Part shown: positions 1 through 8,456 of the stretch, piece by piece
Layout of the letters: each line of letters begins with the position of its first letter
Numbering within the stretch: the first letter of the stretch is position 1
Assembly: GCA_021828745.1 (NCBI GenBank)
Contig: JAJZDE010000009.1
Coordinates: forward strand, 1 to 28,679
DNA: 28,679 nucleotides
Source: Pseudomonadota bacterium
Lineage (GTDB): Bacteria; Pseudomonadota; Gammaproteobacteria; Burkholderiales; Ferrovaceae
Direction: 5' to 3'
Notes under the pieces: generated by a model
Told to the model about the DNA's origin: nothing
Seen by the model: the letters and a program-made list of their open reading frames with translations, nothing else
Databases searched by the model: none
Made by a program: the position numbers and the translations under genes

Positions 1-769
1 GCACCGATTCCAGGTTCACTCCTCCGGATACCTCGACTCGCGCCCGCCCGGCAACCTGCATCACTGCCTGCCGTTGCATCTCGAGGGACATGTTATCCAG
101 CATGACCATGTTCGCTCCGGCAATGAGCGCTTCCTCCAGTTGCTCCAGCGTTTCCACCTCTACCTGAATGAACTTGTAGGTCCCCTCGATGCTCTGGGCC
201 AAGGTGATCGCCTGGGTGATGGAGCCCGTGGCGGCAATATGATTTTCCTTGATCAGAATGGCATCGTAAAGTCCCATGCGGTGATTGGTGCCCCCTCCAA
301 TCCGCACGGCGTACTTTTCTGCCAGACGTAGCCCAGGAATGGTTTTTCGGGTATCGACGATCACCGCCCGAGTGCCTGCCACGGCACGCACGAACTGACG
401 GGTTTGAGTAGCAACGCCCGACAGGGTTTGCAGAAAATTCAGGGCAGCCCGTTCACCGGTCAGCAATGCCCGTGCCGGACCTTTCAGTGTAGCCACCTCC
501 TGACCGGGCAATACTTCCGCGCCTTCGGCGGCCTGCCAATCCACCTGCAACCGGGAGTCCAATTGCCGAAAGACTTCATTCACCCAGGGTTGTCCGCACA
601 GAACTGCACTTTCGCGAACCAGGATCAGTGCTTCGGAAACCACGGGTTCCGGAATCAGGAATGCAGTCAGATCCCCTGCGCCCACGTCTTCAGCCAGGGT
701 TCTTTGTACCTGTTTTTCGAGGTGCAAGCGTTGCGCCGTACCCTCCTGCTGCGTTTGATGAGGTTCCAT
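1..769 (-). CDS. nadC: Nicotinate-nucleotide pyrophosphorylase (quinolinate phosphoribosyltransferase), 3' end outside window
   Basis: Converts quinolinate and PRPP to nicotinate mononucleotide, CO2 and PPi in de novo NAD synthesis (cytosolic). About 256 residues are visible, against a usual length near 280; the C terminus runs off the left edge. The family motifs are present: LAEDVGAGDLT near residue 26, ALLTGERAALNFLQ followed by LSGVATQT, VDTRKTIPGLR, the RIGGGTNHR and LIKENHI substrate-binding segments, VEVETLEQ, MLDNMS and VSGGV. I chose the ATG at 769 because an overlapping ATG four bases upstream is in another frame that stops within 30 codons. A purine-rich GGAAGAAAGAG lies just ahead. 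It is transcribed divergently from panD. The open reading frames called on the opposite strand here are shadows. Confidence 0.95.
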   Translation of the reverse strand, partial: MEPHQTQQEGTAQRLHLEKQVQRTLAEDVGAGDLTAFLIPEPVVSEALILVRESAVLCGQPWVNEVFRQLDSRLQVDWQAAEGAEVLPGQEVATLKGPARALLTGERAALNFLQTLSGVATQTRQFVRAVAGTRAVIVDTRKTIPGLRLAEKYAVRIGGGTNHRMGLYDAILIKENHIAATGSITQAITLAQSIEGTYKFIQVEVETLEQLEEALIAGANMVMLDNMSLEMQRQAVMQVAGRARVEVSGGVNLESV

Positions 770-803
770 CCATGCTCTTTCTTCCACCTAGCCTCCCGGA
801 TCA

Positions 804-853
804 AGTGTACCGTGAAAAACTTCCATTGTCCCAAGGACTGCAGGGGCTTGCAA
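804..853 (-). promoter_or_regulatory. Candidate nadC promoter region
   Basis: Two overlapping sigma70-like pairs read on the minus strand: TTGCAA (853-848) with a 17-base spacer and GACAAT (830-825), and GGGACA (832-827) with a 17-base spacer and TACACT (809-804). Each matches consensus at about four of six positions per box. Either would start nadC mRNA 30-50 bases before its ATG. This is pattern matching only. Confidence 0.3.
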
Positions 854-925
854 TATGAATTCAAAGAATTGGAGTAAAATGCGACTTTTGTTGACTTGGG
901 AAAGCCTGTCTGCTTGCCATTGCCT

Positions 926-1306
926 ATGTACCAAACCATGCTTAAGGCCAAACTGCACCGTGTCACGGTGACCCAATCAGAACTGGGTTATGAGGGGTCC
1001 TGCGCCATCGACGAAACTTTGCTGGAAACGGCAGACATTCATGAATATCAGCAGATCGATATCTACAACATAAACAATGGGGAGCGCTTCACGACCTATG
1101 CCATTCGGGGTGCGCGCGACACCGGCATGATTTCCGTCAATGGCGCTGCTGCCCGCAAGGCTCAAGTGGGGGACCTGTTGATCATCGCCACCTATGCCAG
1201 TTACGCTCCGGAGGAATTAAAAAACTTCGCGCCACGCCTGGTCTATGTGGACGAACACAACCAAGTCAAGCGCCTGGAACACGAGATTCCTCCACAAGGC
1301 GCCTGA
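926..1306 (+). CDS. panD: Aspartate 1-decarboxylase proenzyme
   Basis: Makes beta-alanine from aspartate for pantothenate and CoA synthesis. It is a pyruvoyl enzyme formed by self-cleavage. The 126-residue product has the usual family length. The cleavage site is clear: YEGSCAID, with the Gly24-Ser25 bond that gives the pyruvoyl group on Ser25. [11 protein letters not shown] and [15 protein letters not shown] are further family signatures. The start at 926 ([13 protein letters not shown]) aligns with the conserved N terminus; the reading frame is open to a TTG at 896, but those ten residues are not part of the family. No strong Shine-Dalgarno is seen. The stop lies 11 bases from the convergent etfA stop. 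panB is 13 kb away in this window and panC is not seen. Confidence 0.96.
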   Translation: MYQTMLKAKLHRVTVTQSELGYEGSCAIDETLLETADIHEYQQIDIYNINNGERFTTYAIRGARDTGMISVNGAAARKAQVGDLLIIATYASYAPEELKNFAPRLVYVDEHNQVKRLEHEIPPQGA

Positions 1307-1317
1307 ATCCAGAGTGC

Positions 1318-2271
1318 TTATTTCCGGAGTGCTGCAGTCAATTCGGGGACCAGTACGTTCAGATCCCCCACCAATCCATAATCTGCCACTGCAAAGATGG
1401 GAGCATCCGGATCCTTGTTGATGGCCACGATGACCCGGGAAGTCTGCATGCCCGCCAGATGCTGGATGGCTCCTGAAATACCGATCGCAATATACAGGTC
1501 CGGGGCGACCACCTTGCCTGTCTGACCCACCTGGACATCATTGGAGGCATACCCCAGATCCACGGCAGCTCGGGAAGCCCCGAGTGCAGCGTTCAACTCG
1601 TCCGCCAAAGGCCCCAGCAAAGCCTCATAATGTTCGGCGCTCCCCAGCCCGCGTCCACCGGACACCACGACTCGGGCATTCTCCAGGGAAGGACGACCTT
1701 CCTGCACATGCGCCTGCACGGCAATCCTGGTTGACTGCAACAGTGCTGCGGGACAAGGCAAGTTTTCTACCGGCACAGGATCCCTCCCCTCTCCTTCCGT
1801 CCCTGGAAAAGCCGTGGTGCGCACTGTCATCAATTTAAGGGGTTCGGGGCAGCATACCGTTGCCCAGATACTCCCGGCGTAAATCGGTCGAATAAAGGTA
1901 TCTGAGGATTCTACGCCCACGATATCGCTGACCATGGCTACATCTTCCAGCGCAGCCAAGCGCGGCATCCAGTTTTTGCCGATGGTCGTCGCGGCCGTCA
2001 GGATGTGCGTATATTGACGCGCCAGGGGCCGCACCAAGGCGCAGAGCATCTCCGCCAGTCCGTCTGCAAGGGTCGGTCCCGAGCCATTCAGAACCTGACG
2101 AATACCCGGCAAATGCTGAGCCTCTACCACAGCAGAAGTCGTATCGCCACCCCAGACCAGCACATCGATGTCCCCTTTCAGGAATTTGGCCGCCGTGAGC
2201 AGGGAACGAAGGGAGGATTTCAAGTGACCGTCAGGGCCCAACTCAGCGACCAGTAAAATTCGGTTTTCCAT
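1318..2271 (-). CDS. etfA: Electron transfer flavoprotein, alpha subunit (FAD-binding)
   Basis: The larger ETF subunit. It carries FAD and passes electrons from acyl-CoA dehydrogenases towards ETF:quinone oxidoreductase. The 317-residue product has the N-terminal alpha/beta domain (about 1-190) and a complete C-terminal FAD domain: SGGRGLGS (204-211), VGQTGK (248-253), [10 protein letters not shown] (262-271) and NKDPDAPIF (285-293). It is the last gene of the fad/etf operon and starts three bases after the etfB stop, so the subunits are probably translationally coupled. No acyl-CoA dehydrogenase or ETF-QO gene is in the window, so the upstream and downstream redox partners must lie elsewhere. 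Confidence 0.96.
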   Translation of the reverse strand: MENRILLVAELGPDGHLKSSLRSLLTAAKFLKGDIDVLVWGGDTTSAVVEAQHLPGIRQVLNGSGPTLADGLAEMLCALVRPLARQYTHILTAATTIGKNWMPRLAALEDVAMVSDIVGVESSDTFIRPIYAGSIWATVCCPEPLKLMTVRTTAFPGTEGEGRDPVPVENLPCPAALLQSTRIAVQAHVQEGRPSLENARVVVSGGRGLGSAEHYEALLGPLADELNAALGASRAAVDLGYASNDVQVGQTGKVVAPDLYIAIGISGAIQHLAGMQTSRVIVAINKDPDAPIFAVADYGLVGDLNVLVPELTAALRK

Positions 2272-2274
2272 CGT

Positions 2275-3024
2275 TCAAATCACCTTGGCTTCATTTTTGA
2301 GACGCGCCAGCAACGTGGCGATGGAGTCCACCTTGACGCCGGCCGGACGTTGTGGCGGTTCCTGAACACGCAGGGTTTTCAGGCGGGGCTCGACCGTTAC
2401 CCCCAATTCTTCGGGAGTCAGGGTTTCGATCGGTTTTTTGCGGGCCTTCATGATATTGGGCAACGTGGCGTAACGCGGTTCATTCAGACGCAAATCTGTC
2501 GTAATCACGGCAGGCAGGATCAGGCGCAGGGTTTCGGTTCCCCCGTCGGTTTCTCGCACCACGTCCACCCTTCCCTCCCCTACCTGTATTTCAGCGGCAT
2601 TGGTGGCCTGCCCCCAATTCAACAGGGCAGCCAACATTTGTCCAGTCTGGTTTGCATCATCATCGATGGCCTGTTTACCACAGATCACCAAGGTCGGTAT
2701 TTCACGCAGGACCACTGCATGCAGTAATTTGGCCACGGACAAAGGTTGTAATTCCTCAGTCGAGGACACCCAGAGCGCTCGGTCGGCCCCCAGAGCAAGA
2801 GCCGTACGCAACCCTTCCTGAACCATCGCATCGCCACAGGAAAGGGCGACCACTTCTGTGGCCTGCCCCACTTCCTTCAGGCGAATCGCTGCTTCCAGGG
2901 CAATCTCGTCGAAGGGATTGAGGGACATCTTGAGCCCGGCCAACTCCACACCACTGCCGTCTGCCTTGGCTCTGGCCTTGATGGTGTAGTCTAGAACGCG
3001 CTTCACAGGGACCAGTATTTTCAT
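2275..3024 (-). CDS. etfB: Electron transfer flavoprotein, beta subunit
   Basis: The small ETF subunit, which binds AMP and docks dehydrogenases. The product is 249 residues, the usual length. Visible signatures are an MKILVPVKRVLDY start, GKQAIDDDANQTGQM (116-130) at the nucleotide site, and the ETF-beta signature NEPRYATLPNIMKARKKPIE (181-200), the recognition loop of group I (mitochondrial-type) ETFs. The close match of that loop to the mitochondrial form suggests a classical, non-bifurcating ETF that serves beta-oxidation. The start at 3024 is chosen because AAGGA lies about seven bases upstream; the open frame extends 27 codons further without family similarity. It begins 34 bases after the thiolase stop. 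Confidence 0.96.
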   Translation of the reverse strand: MKILVPVKRVLDYTIKARAKADGSGVELAGLKMSLNPFDEIALEAAIRLKEVGQATEVVALSCGDAMVQEGLRTALALGADRALWVSSTEELQPLSVAKLLHAVVLREIPTLVICGKQAIDDDANQTGQMLAALLNWGQATNAAEIQVGEGRVDVVRETDGGTETLRLILPAVITTDLRLNEPRYATLPNIMKARKKPIETLTPEELGVTVEPRLKTLRVQEPPQRPAGVKVDSIATLLARLKNEAKVI

Positions 3025-3058
3025 AGGGCTTCCTTGTATCGGACAGGGCGGGATTCTA

Positions 3059-4243
3059 TCATATTCGTTCGAATAGTCCGGCAATTCCCTGCCCCATGCC
3101 CACACAGAGGGTCACCATGCCGTAACGCCCGTTCGTGCGACGCAAACCATGAATCAACGTAGCCGTGCGAATGGCGCCACTCGCTCCCAGGGGATGACCC
3201 AGCGCGATCGCACCTCCGAGGGGATTGAGTCGAACCGGGTCAAAGGCCAGATTTTTCTGGACTGCCAAGACCTGTGCCGCAAAGGCTTCGTTGAGTTCAA
3301 TCCAGTCCAGCTGAGCAAGACTGACCCCATGCCGTGACAAGAGAGGTGGAACGGCCTTGACCGGACCAATCCCCATGATCTCCGGCGGCACGCCTTTGAC
3401 AGAAAAACCCATGACCCTTGCCAAAGGAGTCAATCCATGACGGTGTACCGCATCCTCGCTGGCCAGAATGAGGGCGGCGGCTCCGTCAGAGATCTGACTG
3501 CTATTGCCGGCCGTGACACTCCCCTTGACGTGGAAGGCAGGCTTGAGCCGGGACAGGACCTCCAGGCTGGTATCGGCACGAGGTCCTTCGTCGTAGTGCC
3601 ATTCTTTCTCCTGTGGAGTCGTCAGCCCTGTGCTCAGATCCAAAGAGTGCTGAAGTACCGTGACAGGGGTGATTTCTGCCTCAAAAAACCCCTGGCGCCG
3701 TGCTTCCAGCGCGCGTCGGTGCGATTCCAGAGCCACCATATCCTGCTCCAGACGACTGATATTCCACTGATGGGCCAGATTTTCTGCAGTCGCCCCCATC
3801 CCCCAAGCCAGTGGCGTGTGAAAAGGCGTTTCAAAAATCAGGGGGCTGGGCGCAGGATGCCGGCCCATCATGGGAATGCGACTCATGGATTCCACACCGC
3901 CGGCAACCATGAGGTCTGCGCTGCCTGACTGAATGCGTTCGGCTGCCATCTGGATGGCTGACAATCCGGAGGCACAGAACCGATTGACCGTCATCGCTCC
4001 TGCAGAGAGAGGTAATCCCGCCAGAAGAGCCGCGCTGCGCGCAATGTTGAGCCCCTGTTCTCCTTCCGGCATGGCACACCCGATCACCACATCTTCAATC
4101 GCTTCCGGATCCAGCAGGGGGACCTGAGCCAATGCACCCCGCAAGGCCGTAATGAGCAGGGTATCTGCCCGTACCTGGGCAAACTGCCCGCGCCCCTTCC
4201 CCACAGGAGTACGGGTGGCCGCCACGATATACGCTGTTTTCAT
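3059..4243 (-). CDS. fadA: Acetyl-CoA acyltransferase (3-ketoacyl-CoA thiolase)
   Basis: Performs the last step of beta-oxidation: thiolytic cleavage of 3-ketoacyl-CoA into acetyl-CoA and a shortened acyl-CoA. The 394-residue product is full length. The catalytic residues are in place: acylated Cys90 in NRFCASGLSA, NEAF (318-321), His350 in GHPLGASGA and Cys380 in CVGMGQG. The ATG at 4243 has AGGAG about seven bases upstream and starts the standard thiolase N terminus (MKTAYIVAATRTPVG); the much longer open frame upstream runs into the fadB-like gene in another frame. The gene lies 13 bases after the HAD/ECH fusion, consistent with a two-subunit trifunctional-type complex. A biosynthetic acetoacetyl-CoA thiolase is less likely given this context. 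Confidence 0.95.
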   Translation of the reverse strand: MKTAYIVAATRTPVGKGRGQFAQVRADTLLITALRGALAQVPLLDPEAIEDVVIGCAMPEGEQGLNIARSAALLAGLPLSAGAMTVNRFCASGLSAIQMAAERIQSGSADLMVAGGVESMSRIPMMGRHPAPSPLIFETPFHTPLAWGMGATAENLAHQWNISRLEQDMVALESHRRALEARRQGFFEAEITPVTVLQHSLDLSTGLTTPQEKEWHYDEGPRADTSLEVLSRLKPAFHVKGSVTAGNSSQISDGAAALILASEDAVHRHGLTPLARVMGFSVKGVPPEIMGIGPVKAVPPLLSRHGVSLAQLDWIELNEAFAAQVLAVQKNLAFDPVRLNPLGGAIALGHPLGASGAIRTATLIHGLRRTNGRYGMVTLCVGMGQGIAGLFERI

Positions 4244-4256
4244 GTCACTCTCCTGA

Positions 4257-6638
4257 CTAATTACGCACAGCCTTGCCGGTTTCCAGGAAAGACTGAATGC
4301 GTTCCCGACTTTTCTGGGTGGCCAGCAAGGGACCGAAATGCGCCCGTTCCAGGCCAAGCAGGTAATCCACATTGACCAAGGTTCCTGCAGACAATTCTCC
4401 GCCGCAGGCGACTGTGGCCAAAATGCGCCCGATCTCGAAATCATGCGCTGAAATTTGTCCTCCCTGTAGCGCATTGACCAACCCCGCAAGCATTTGGGCT
4501 CGCCCTTCCACCCCACCCACTGGAAAGGAACGGGGCAAAGCAGGCGCATGACCGGACTCGGCCAACGCCAGTGCTTGTGTCAGAGCCACATGGAGCAATT
4601 CTTCACGGTGCGGAACGAGAACATCGCCATTGTCGAGCCAGCCCCAGGAACGGGCTTCCTGGGCACTTTGACTGACTGTGCAGCGCAGGATACGCGTCAG
4701 ATCCTCCTGTAGGTAGTCAGCCACCTGCAAGGGCGATTGGGCGGCCAAGGCGCGCAGTCCGGCGCGCCGGGCGACTTCCGTCAGACCCCCGGCACCGGGA
4801 AAGATCCCGACATTGACTTCTACCATGCCCAGGTTGGTTTCTGTAAAAGCGACCCGGCGGGTACAGTGCAGCGTGACTTCACACCCACCGCCCAGTGCAT
4901 AACCTTGCAAGGCTGCCACGGTGGGCACTGCACTGTAACGCAAACGTTGAACCACGCGCTGAAACCGTTCCTGAGCCAGCGCCAACCCCGTCAAACCCTG
5001 ACGAGTATAAGTTTCGATGAACCCCTTGAGATCTCCGCCCGCTGAAAAGTGCGGGCCTGGGCTCCACAGGACCAGGGCACGGTAATGGCTTTCGGCTTCG
5101 GTCAGCGCTTGGTCCAGTGCTTCCAGGGCAACTTCGCTCAGGAGATTCATCTTGGTATGCAAGGTCAGGATCAATACCTCTTCATCCAGTGTCCAGAGAC
5201 GTGCGGCCTCGGATTCGGCCACCGTCCGCCCTGCGCTGGCTGCAGTGGCCCCCCCCTCGCCCAGTAAGCGCAAGGGAAAGTGCTGGCGTTTCAGCCAGGG
5301 TTGGGAGGGACGGGGACTGAGGGTTGAACGAGCCGCCGACCAGGAGCCCTGCGGCGTATGAACGACCTGGCGTTGTGGATCCATGGCCCAATCGGGCAAA
5401 GGGAGGTCGATCAGGGTTTTTCCTGCCTGCCGATCTTCCTCGATCCACGCCGCCACCTCCGACCAACCCGACACTTGCCACTGTTCAAAGGGGCCGAGGG
5501 CCCAACCAAACCCCAGACGCAGAGCCATATCCACCTCACGGGCCGAGGGCGCCATGTCCGCCAGGTGAAAGGCGCAGTAGTGAAAGAGGTCGCGGTGAAT
5601 GGCCCACAAAAACTGGGCCTGGGGATGGGTGCTGGCACGCAGACAGGACAGTCTCTGGGATGGCGAAACTTCCAGACAAGCCTTCACCCCTACCTCTGCC
5701 TTGGCTCCGCTGGGCACATAGGAACGGGTCATGGGGTCCAGACGAAGAATCGTCTTGCCTTCCTTGCGGTAAAAACCAGCGCCGGTCTTGGCCCCCAGAG
5801 CCCCTGCTGAAATCAGCCCCTCGAGGAGAGGGAAAGGGGCAAACAGGGCACGAAAAGGATCGTCCGGTGCCTGGGTATAGGTCGTACTGATGACATGAGA
5901 CAGAATGTCCAGCCCGACCACATCGGCCGTGCGATAAGTGGCAGAGCGTGGCCGCCCCAAAAGGGGGCCTGTCAAGTCATCCACCAGATCGCAGGACAAG
6001 CCGAAATTCTGCGCCTGATGAAAGATAAACACTGTTGCAGCAACCCCAATGCGATTGGCTACAAAATTCGGCGTATCCAGCGCATGGATGACGGTCTTGC
6101 CCAGACGGGTGGTAATGAAGGATTCCAGCATGGTGAGACGATCCCGACTCGTCCGAGTCGTGGGAATCAATTCCACCAATCCCATGTAACGCGGAGGATT
6201 GAAAAAATGCATGCCACAGAAGCGCGTCTGAAGATCTTCAGGCAAAGCGGTACTGAGCTCTTCCAGAGACAGACCGGAGGTATTGGATACCAACCAACCC
6301 TGGGGAGCCAAGTGGGGTAAAATGCGCGTGTAGAGTGCCTGCTTCCAGGCCAACTGTTCGCCGATAGCCTCGATCACCAGATCACAGGTGGAGAGTCGGT
6401 CCAAATGTTCGTCATAATTGGCCGCTTCGATCAAGTCCGCGCGTTCAAGTTCGACCAAGGGGGGCGGGCTCATTTTTTTCAATCCATGAATGGCCTGTAA
6501 AACCCGTCCATTCGTGGGCCCTTTGTCGGGCGGCAGATCATAGAGTAGAACAGGAATATCCAGATTGACGAAGTGCGCTGCCAGTTGCGCTCCCATGACT
6601 CCGGCCCCCAATACGGCCACGCGCTGAATCTGAGCCAT
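4257..6638 (-). CDS. 3-hydroxyacyl-CoA dehydrogenase / enoyl-CoA hydratase fusion (beta-oxidation)
   Basis: Bifunctional enzyme that hydrates trans-2-enoyl-CoA and oxidises the 3-hydroxyacyl-CoA with NAD+. The dehydrogenase half comes first: Rossmann motif GAGVMG (residues 11-16), catalytic His144 in GMHFFNPPR, and a helical domain to about residue 420. A linker rich in Ser, Pro and Ala follows. The crotonase half (about 482-793) has the oxyanion-hole segment HFSAGGDL, GGGCEV with Glu587 and GMVEVNVGIFPGAGG with Glu607, so both catalytic acids are kept. The domain order is the reverse of E. coli FadB and matches the FadN/YusL type. I chose the second ATG (6638): GGAGG sits at the right distance before it, while the ATG at 6650 has no ribosome site. 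First gene of the fad/etf operon. Confidence 0.94.
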   Translation of the reverse strand: MAQIQRVAVLGAGVMGAQLAAHFVNLDIPVLLYDLPPDKGPTNGRVLQAIHGLKKMSPPPLVELERADLIEAANYDEHLDRLSTCDLVIEAIGEQLAWKQALYTRILPHLAPQGWLVSNTSGLSLEELSTALPEDLQTRFCGMHFFNPPRYMGLVELIPTTRTSRDRLTMLESFITTRLGKTVIHALDTPNFVANRIGVAATVFIFHQAQNFGLSCDLVDDLTGPLLGRPRSATYRTADVVGLDILSHVISTTYTQAPDDPFRALFAPFPLLEGLISAGALGAKTGAGFYRKEGKTILRLDPMTRSYVPSGAKAEVGVKACLEVSPSQRLSCLRASTHPQAQFLWAIHRDLFHYCAFHLADMAPSAREVDMALRLGFGWALGPFEQWQVSGWSEVAAWIEEDRQAGKTLIDLPLPDWAMDPQRQVVHTPQGSWSAARSTLSPRPSQPWLKRQHFPLRLLGEGGATAASAGRTVAESEAARLWTLDEEVLILTLHTKMNLLSEVALEALDQALTEAESHYRALVLWSPGPHFSAGGDLKGFIETYTRQGLTGLALAQERFQRVVQRLRYSAVPTVAALQGYALGGGCEVTLHCTRRVAFTETNLGMVEVNVGIFPGAGGLTEVARRAGLRALAAQSPLQVADYLQEDLTRILRCTVSQSAQEARSWGWLDNGDVLVPHREELLHVALTQALALAESGHAPALPRSFPVGGVEGRAQMLAGLVNALQGGQISAHDFEIGRILATVACGGELSAGTLVNVDYLLGLERAHFGPLLATQKSRERIQSFLETGKAVRN

Positions 6639-6667
6639 CTCTCCTCCCATGCGGATCTAATGGTTTC

Positions 6668-6673
6668 ATTCTA
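6668..6673 (-). promoter_or_regulatory. Candidate -10 box for the fad/etf operon
   Basis: Minus-strand TAGAAT lies about 30 bases ahead of the chosen start in the short divergent gap with the pab gene (6639-6722). No good -35 box is at the expected distance, so an activator or another sigma factor may be needed. I see no clear FadR-like palindrome. Confidence 0.25.
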
Positions 6674-6722
6674 ACCGAATCTTTCTTTCAGACTGTATCC
6701 CTTGAGTTTAAAATTCGAAAAC

Positions 6723-8456
6723 ATGAACATCATCCTCGACTTTGCCGAATGTTCGGGACTGCGTATCCGACGCGTATTTCGGGAACCCCGGCAATGTCTG
6801 GTCGCCCATTCGTTGGCGGAGGTGCGCCCCCTATTGCGTCAGGTCACCCAAGCCTGCCAGGCAGGCGCCCACGCTGCCGGCTTTGTGGCTTATGAAGCTG
6901 CAGCCGCTTTCGATGCAGCCGCCCTTACCCATCCTTCCCTGGAAAATTTTCCTCTGGTCTGCTTTGGAATATACGATGCCCCTCTCCCAGGGTGGGAAGA
7001 AGAAAATACCTCCATTCCGGAGGTATCCACCAGAGGCCCCTGGCAACTCAGCCTGACGCAGGCGGCTTATGGCCAGGCGGTGGATACCTTGCGTCAGGCC
7101 ATTGCGCGTGGAGAAGCCTATCAGATGAATCTGACGCTCCGCCAGGAATGTTCATTCTCTGGCTCATCCCTGCGGTTATACGAGCAACTGCGCCAAACTC
7201 AGGATGCTGATTTCAGTGCCTGGCTATCCTGGAGCGGAGGTGCCCTCCTCTCCCTTTCACCGGAACTGTTCTTTGAAACCCACGGCAATCGCATCCTGAC
7301 TCGCCCCATGAAAGGCACCGCATCCCCGGAAGATGCCGGGAACTTGGCCCAATGCCCAAAAAATCGGTCTGAAAACATCATGATCGTCGATCTTCTGCGC
7401 AATGATCTGGCCCGCGTTGCACTGCCCGGATCGGTTGCCGTCACCGATCTCTGCCGGGTGGAAGCCTACCCCACGGTGCACCAGATGACGTCCACGGTGA
7501 CCGCCACCTTGAAACCCAACACCGACCTCGAAGCAATTTTCTCTGCCCTTTTTCCCTGCGGGTCCATCACCGGAGCCCCCAAATGGCAAGCCATGCGCTG
7601 GATCAAACAGTTGGAAGATGGTCCGCGCGGCGCCTATTGCGGGGCCATCGGCTGGATTCGTCCAGGTGGGGATGCGCAATTCAATGTGCCCATCCGTACC
7701 CTCTGGCACGACCTACCCCATGAACGCCTTGTCTGTGGCGTAGGTAGTGGCATCACATGGGAGTCGCAGGCCCCCGCCGAATGGGCCGAAATTGCCACCA
7801 AGACCCGCTTTCTGGAGGCATCTGCATCCATCGACCTGCTCGAAACCCTGCGTCTCGATCAAGGCCTCTGGGCACTTCCCCGCTATCACTGCCGCCGTCT
7901 GCTCCACTCTGTCCAGGCCCTGGGGTATCCTTCCCTGACGGAGCGGCGCTTCACCGAGGCTCTGGACTATTTTGCCCAACAGCACCCCACCGGATCTTAT
8001 CGGGTACGACTGCGTTACAACCGGCAGGGCAACTTTCATCTCGAAGGTTTTGCCCTGCCTGTTTCCCCTAGGGAAGCCCCTCAGCCCGTTTACCTGGCTT
8101 CCCATCCCTTTCCTTTCAATCCCCAAATGCGGCATAAGACCACCGAGCGCAGCCTTTATGACGCTGCCTTCGCTTCTCTGCCCGCCCCTTGCTTCGATGT
8201 ATTGTTGTGGAACGAACGAGGTGAATTGACAGAATTCTCGCGCGGAAATCTGGTGCTCGAGAAAAATGGCCAGAAACTCACTCCCCCACTGTCCTGCGGG
8301 CTACTGGCCGGCACGCTCCGTCAGTTTCTCTGTGATCGCGGGGAACTCGAAGAACACATCCTGACCCGGGACGATCTGGTTCACGCCGATCGACTATGGT
8401 TCATCAACAGCATACGCGGTTGGGTTCAAGTGATCCTCAAGGCACCAGAGGAGTGA
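6723..8456 (+). CDS. pabB: Aminodeoxychorismate synthase component I fused to 4-amino-4-deoxychorismate lyase (PabB-PabC)
   Basis: Makes p-aminobenzoate for folate: the N-terminal half aminates chorismate and the C-terminal half eliminates pyruvate. The chorismate-binding domain (about 110-370) shows GEAYQMNL, RPMKGTASP with the PabB-type lysine (Lys197), ENIMIVDLLRND, and GSITGAPK (280-287). From about residue 372 a class IV aminotransferase-fold lyase follows (ETLRLDQGLWALPRYH), with the likely PLP lysine Lys472 in RHKTTERSLYD and ELTEFSRGNLVL. The length is 577 residues from ATG 6723; a TTG at 6702 in the same frame is possible, and neither start has a clear Shine-Dalgarno. The glutaminase subunit PabA is not in the window. 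Its last 20 bases overlap the end of the convergent thioredoxin/PCuAC gene. Confidence 0.95.
   Translation: MNIILDFAECSGLRIRRVFREPRQCLVAHSLAEVRPLLRQVTQACQAGAHAAGFVAYEAAAAFDAAALTHPSLENFPLVCFGIYDAPLPGWEEENTSIPEVSTRGPWQLSLTQAAYGQAVDTLRQAIARGEAYQMNLTLRQECSFSGSSLRLYEQLRQTQDADFSAWLSWSGGALLSLSPELFFETHGNRILTRPMKGTASPEDAGNLAQCPKNRSENIMIVDLLRNDLARVALPGSVAVTDLCRVEAYPTVHQMTSTVTATLKPNTDLEAIFSALFPCGSITGAPKWQAMRWIKQLEDGPRGAYCGAIGWIRPGGDAQFNVPIRTLWHDLPHERLVCGVGSGITWESQAPAEWAEIATKTRFLEASASIDLLETLRLDQGLWALPRYHCRRLLHSVQALGYPSLTERRFTEALDYFAQQHPTGSYRVRLRYNRQGNFHLEGFALPVSPREAPQPVYLASHPFPFNPQMRHKTTERSLYDAAFASLPAPCFDVLLWNERGELTEFSRGNLVLEKNGQKLTPPLSCGLLAGTLRQFLCDRGELEEHILTRDDLVHADRLWFINSIRGWVQVILKAPEE

Noticed and set aside
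404..877. Open frame of 157 codons on the plus strand
   Set aside because: It lies opposite nadC, whose minus-strand frame carries all the family motifs. The plus-strand translation has no recognisable motif, so it is a shadow.
848..880. panD promoter made of TTGCAA and TAAAAT
   Set aside because: The spacer is 21 bases, too long for sigma70. The same TTGCAA fits a 17-base-spaced minus-strand promoter for nadC better.
5324..5890. Open frame of 188 codons on the plus strand inside the HAD/ECH gene
   Set aside because: Proline-, arginine- and glycine-rich translation with no motif, antisense to a clearly conserved coding region.
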